Source: Candidatus Caccocola faecipullorum (GTDB lineage: Bacteria > Synergistota > Synergistia > Synergistales > Synergistaceae). From it: 6,897 nucleotides of DNA. Of the stretch, positions 6,359 to 6,897 are shown piece after piece. Where the stretch lies: assembly GCA_018716365.1 (NCBI GenBank), contig DVKA01000266.1, positions 1 through 6,897 of the forward strand, written 5' to 3'. The number at the start of each line of letters is the position of its first letter. The first letter of the stretch is position 1. The notes beneath the pieces were generated by a model, which had not been told where the DNA came from, ran no database searches, and was given only the letters and a program-made list of their open reading frames with translations. Made by a program: the position numbers and the translations under genes.

Positions 6359-6897
6359 ATGAAATTCACAGAACCGGCAGTACTCCCGCCGCGCAAAACG
6401 GCTGAAAAACTCCTGATGGGCCCCGGCCCGTCGAACGCCGACGCGCGCGTGCTGAGGGCGATGAGCGAGCCGATGCTCGGACACCTCGACCCCGACTTCC
6501 TCGAAATAATGAACGAAACGCGCGAACTGCTGAAATACGTCTTCCAGACCGAAAACGAACTCACGATGGCGATGCCCGGAACGGGAAGCGCCGGCATGGA
6601 AGCCGCCTACGCCAACACCGTCCTGCCGGGAATGAAAGTCATCGTCTGCGTCCACGGCGTATTCGGACAGAGAATGACCGACGTCGCTTCTCGCTACGGT
6701 GCGGAAGTCGTCAGGGTCGAATCCCCGATGGGCAAACCCATCGACCCCGAGGCCCTCGCAAAAGCCATCAGGGAAAACCCCGACGCCAAAATAGTCGGCA
6801 TAGTCCACGCCGAGACATCGACCGGCGTCCTTCAGCCGATGGACGAAATAGCGAAACTCGTCCACGACGCGGGAATGTTCCTGCTAGTAGACTGCGT
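6359..6897 (+). CDS. pucG: PucG-type (S)-ureidoglycine-glyoxylate aminotransferase, 3' end outside the window
   Basis: The first 179 complete codons of a class V (fold type I) PLP aminotransferase; a full family member has roughly 380-420 residues, so the catalytic lysine lies beyond the edge. Visible marks: L-M-G-P-G-P-S near residue 20, G-H-L-D-P-D-F (41-47), the PLP-phosphate loop G-T-G-S-A-G-M-E-A (74-82), [11 protein letters not shown] (150-160) and L-L-V-D-C with Asp178, the acid that contacts the PLP ring nitrogen. These match PucG and alanine/serine-glyoxylate aminotransferases alike; from sequence alone they are hard to tell apart. The place after allE and allB favours PucG, which moves the amino group of (S)-ureidoglycine to glyoxylate and gives oxalurate and glycine. 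It is intact as far as it goes. Alanine-glyoxylate aminotransferase, consuming glyoxylate from the same pathway, is the alternative. Confidence 0.8.
   Translation, partial: MKFTEPAVLPPRKTAEKLLMGPGPSNADARVLRAMSEPMLGHLDPDFLEIMNETRELLKYVFQTENELTMAMPGTGSAGMEAAYANTVLPGMKVIVCVHGVFGQRMTDVASRYGAEVVRVESPMGKPIDPEALAKAIRENPDAKIVGIVHAETSTGVLQPMDEIAKLVHDAGMFLLVDC

Noticed and set aside
5548..6597. A 349-codon minus-strand open frame spanning allB and the pucG start
   Set aside because: It overlaps two well-supported sense genes, has no ribosome binding site I can recognise and no recognisable protein features.

Overview
The window reads as one co-directional (+ strand) operon for purine-ureide (allantoin) catabolism, and it is cut off at the right edge inside its sixth gene. 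The first gene carries a Sec signal peptide without a lipobox cysteine, which points to a diderm (outer-membrane) bacterium. The coding DNA is GC-rich with strong C/G-ending codon preference, while the leader is AT-rich. Overall style recalls amino-acid- and ureide-fermenting anaerobes such as Synergistota, but that placement is a guess and not something the sequence proves.

Layout. Bases 1-263 are a non-coding leader with a good sigma70-type promoter (-35 at 65-70, -10 at 88-93) and a perfect 13-bp palindrome (122-134) just downstream of the predicted transcription start, which looks like a repressor operator. The genes are: a Liv-type periplasmic binding protein (264-1412, GTG start); a YtcJ-like metal amidohydrolase of unknown substrate (1473-3101, TTG start); (S)-ureidoglycine aminohydrolase AllE (3140-3922); an aspartate-carbamoyltransferase-family enzyme whose aspartate side-chain site is lost (3941-4954); allantoinase AllB (4978-6357, GTG start); and the first 179 codons of a PucG-type ureidoglycine/alanine-glyoxylate aminotransferase (6359 to the edge). 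Gaps between genes are 60, 37, 18, 23 and 1 bases, with no visible terminator.

How the genes may work together. AllB opens allantoin to allantoate. No allantoate amidohydrolase (AllC) is present in the window; the transcarbamylase sits where it should be. Run in the phosphorolytic direction, it could split allantoate + phosphate into (S)-ureidoglycine + carbamoyl phosphate, saving an energy-rich bond that a carbamate kinase could turn into ATP. Ureidoglycine would then branch: AllE gives ureidoglycolate + ammonia (a source of glyoxylate), and PucG moves the amino group to glyoxylate, giving glycine + oxalurate. The main alternative is that the transcarbamylase acts on oxalurate/oxamate after PucG. 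The binding protein may deliver the ureide, and the YtcJ-like enzyme is the piece with no assigned step.
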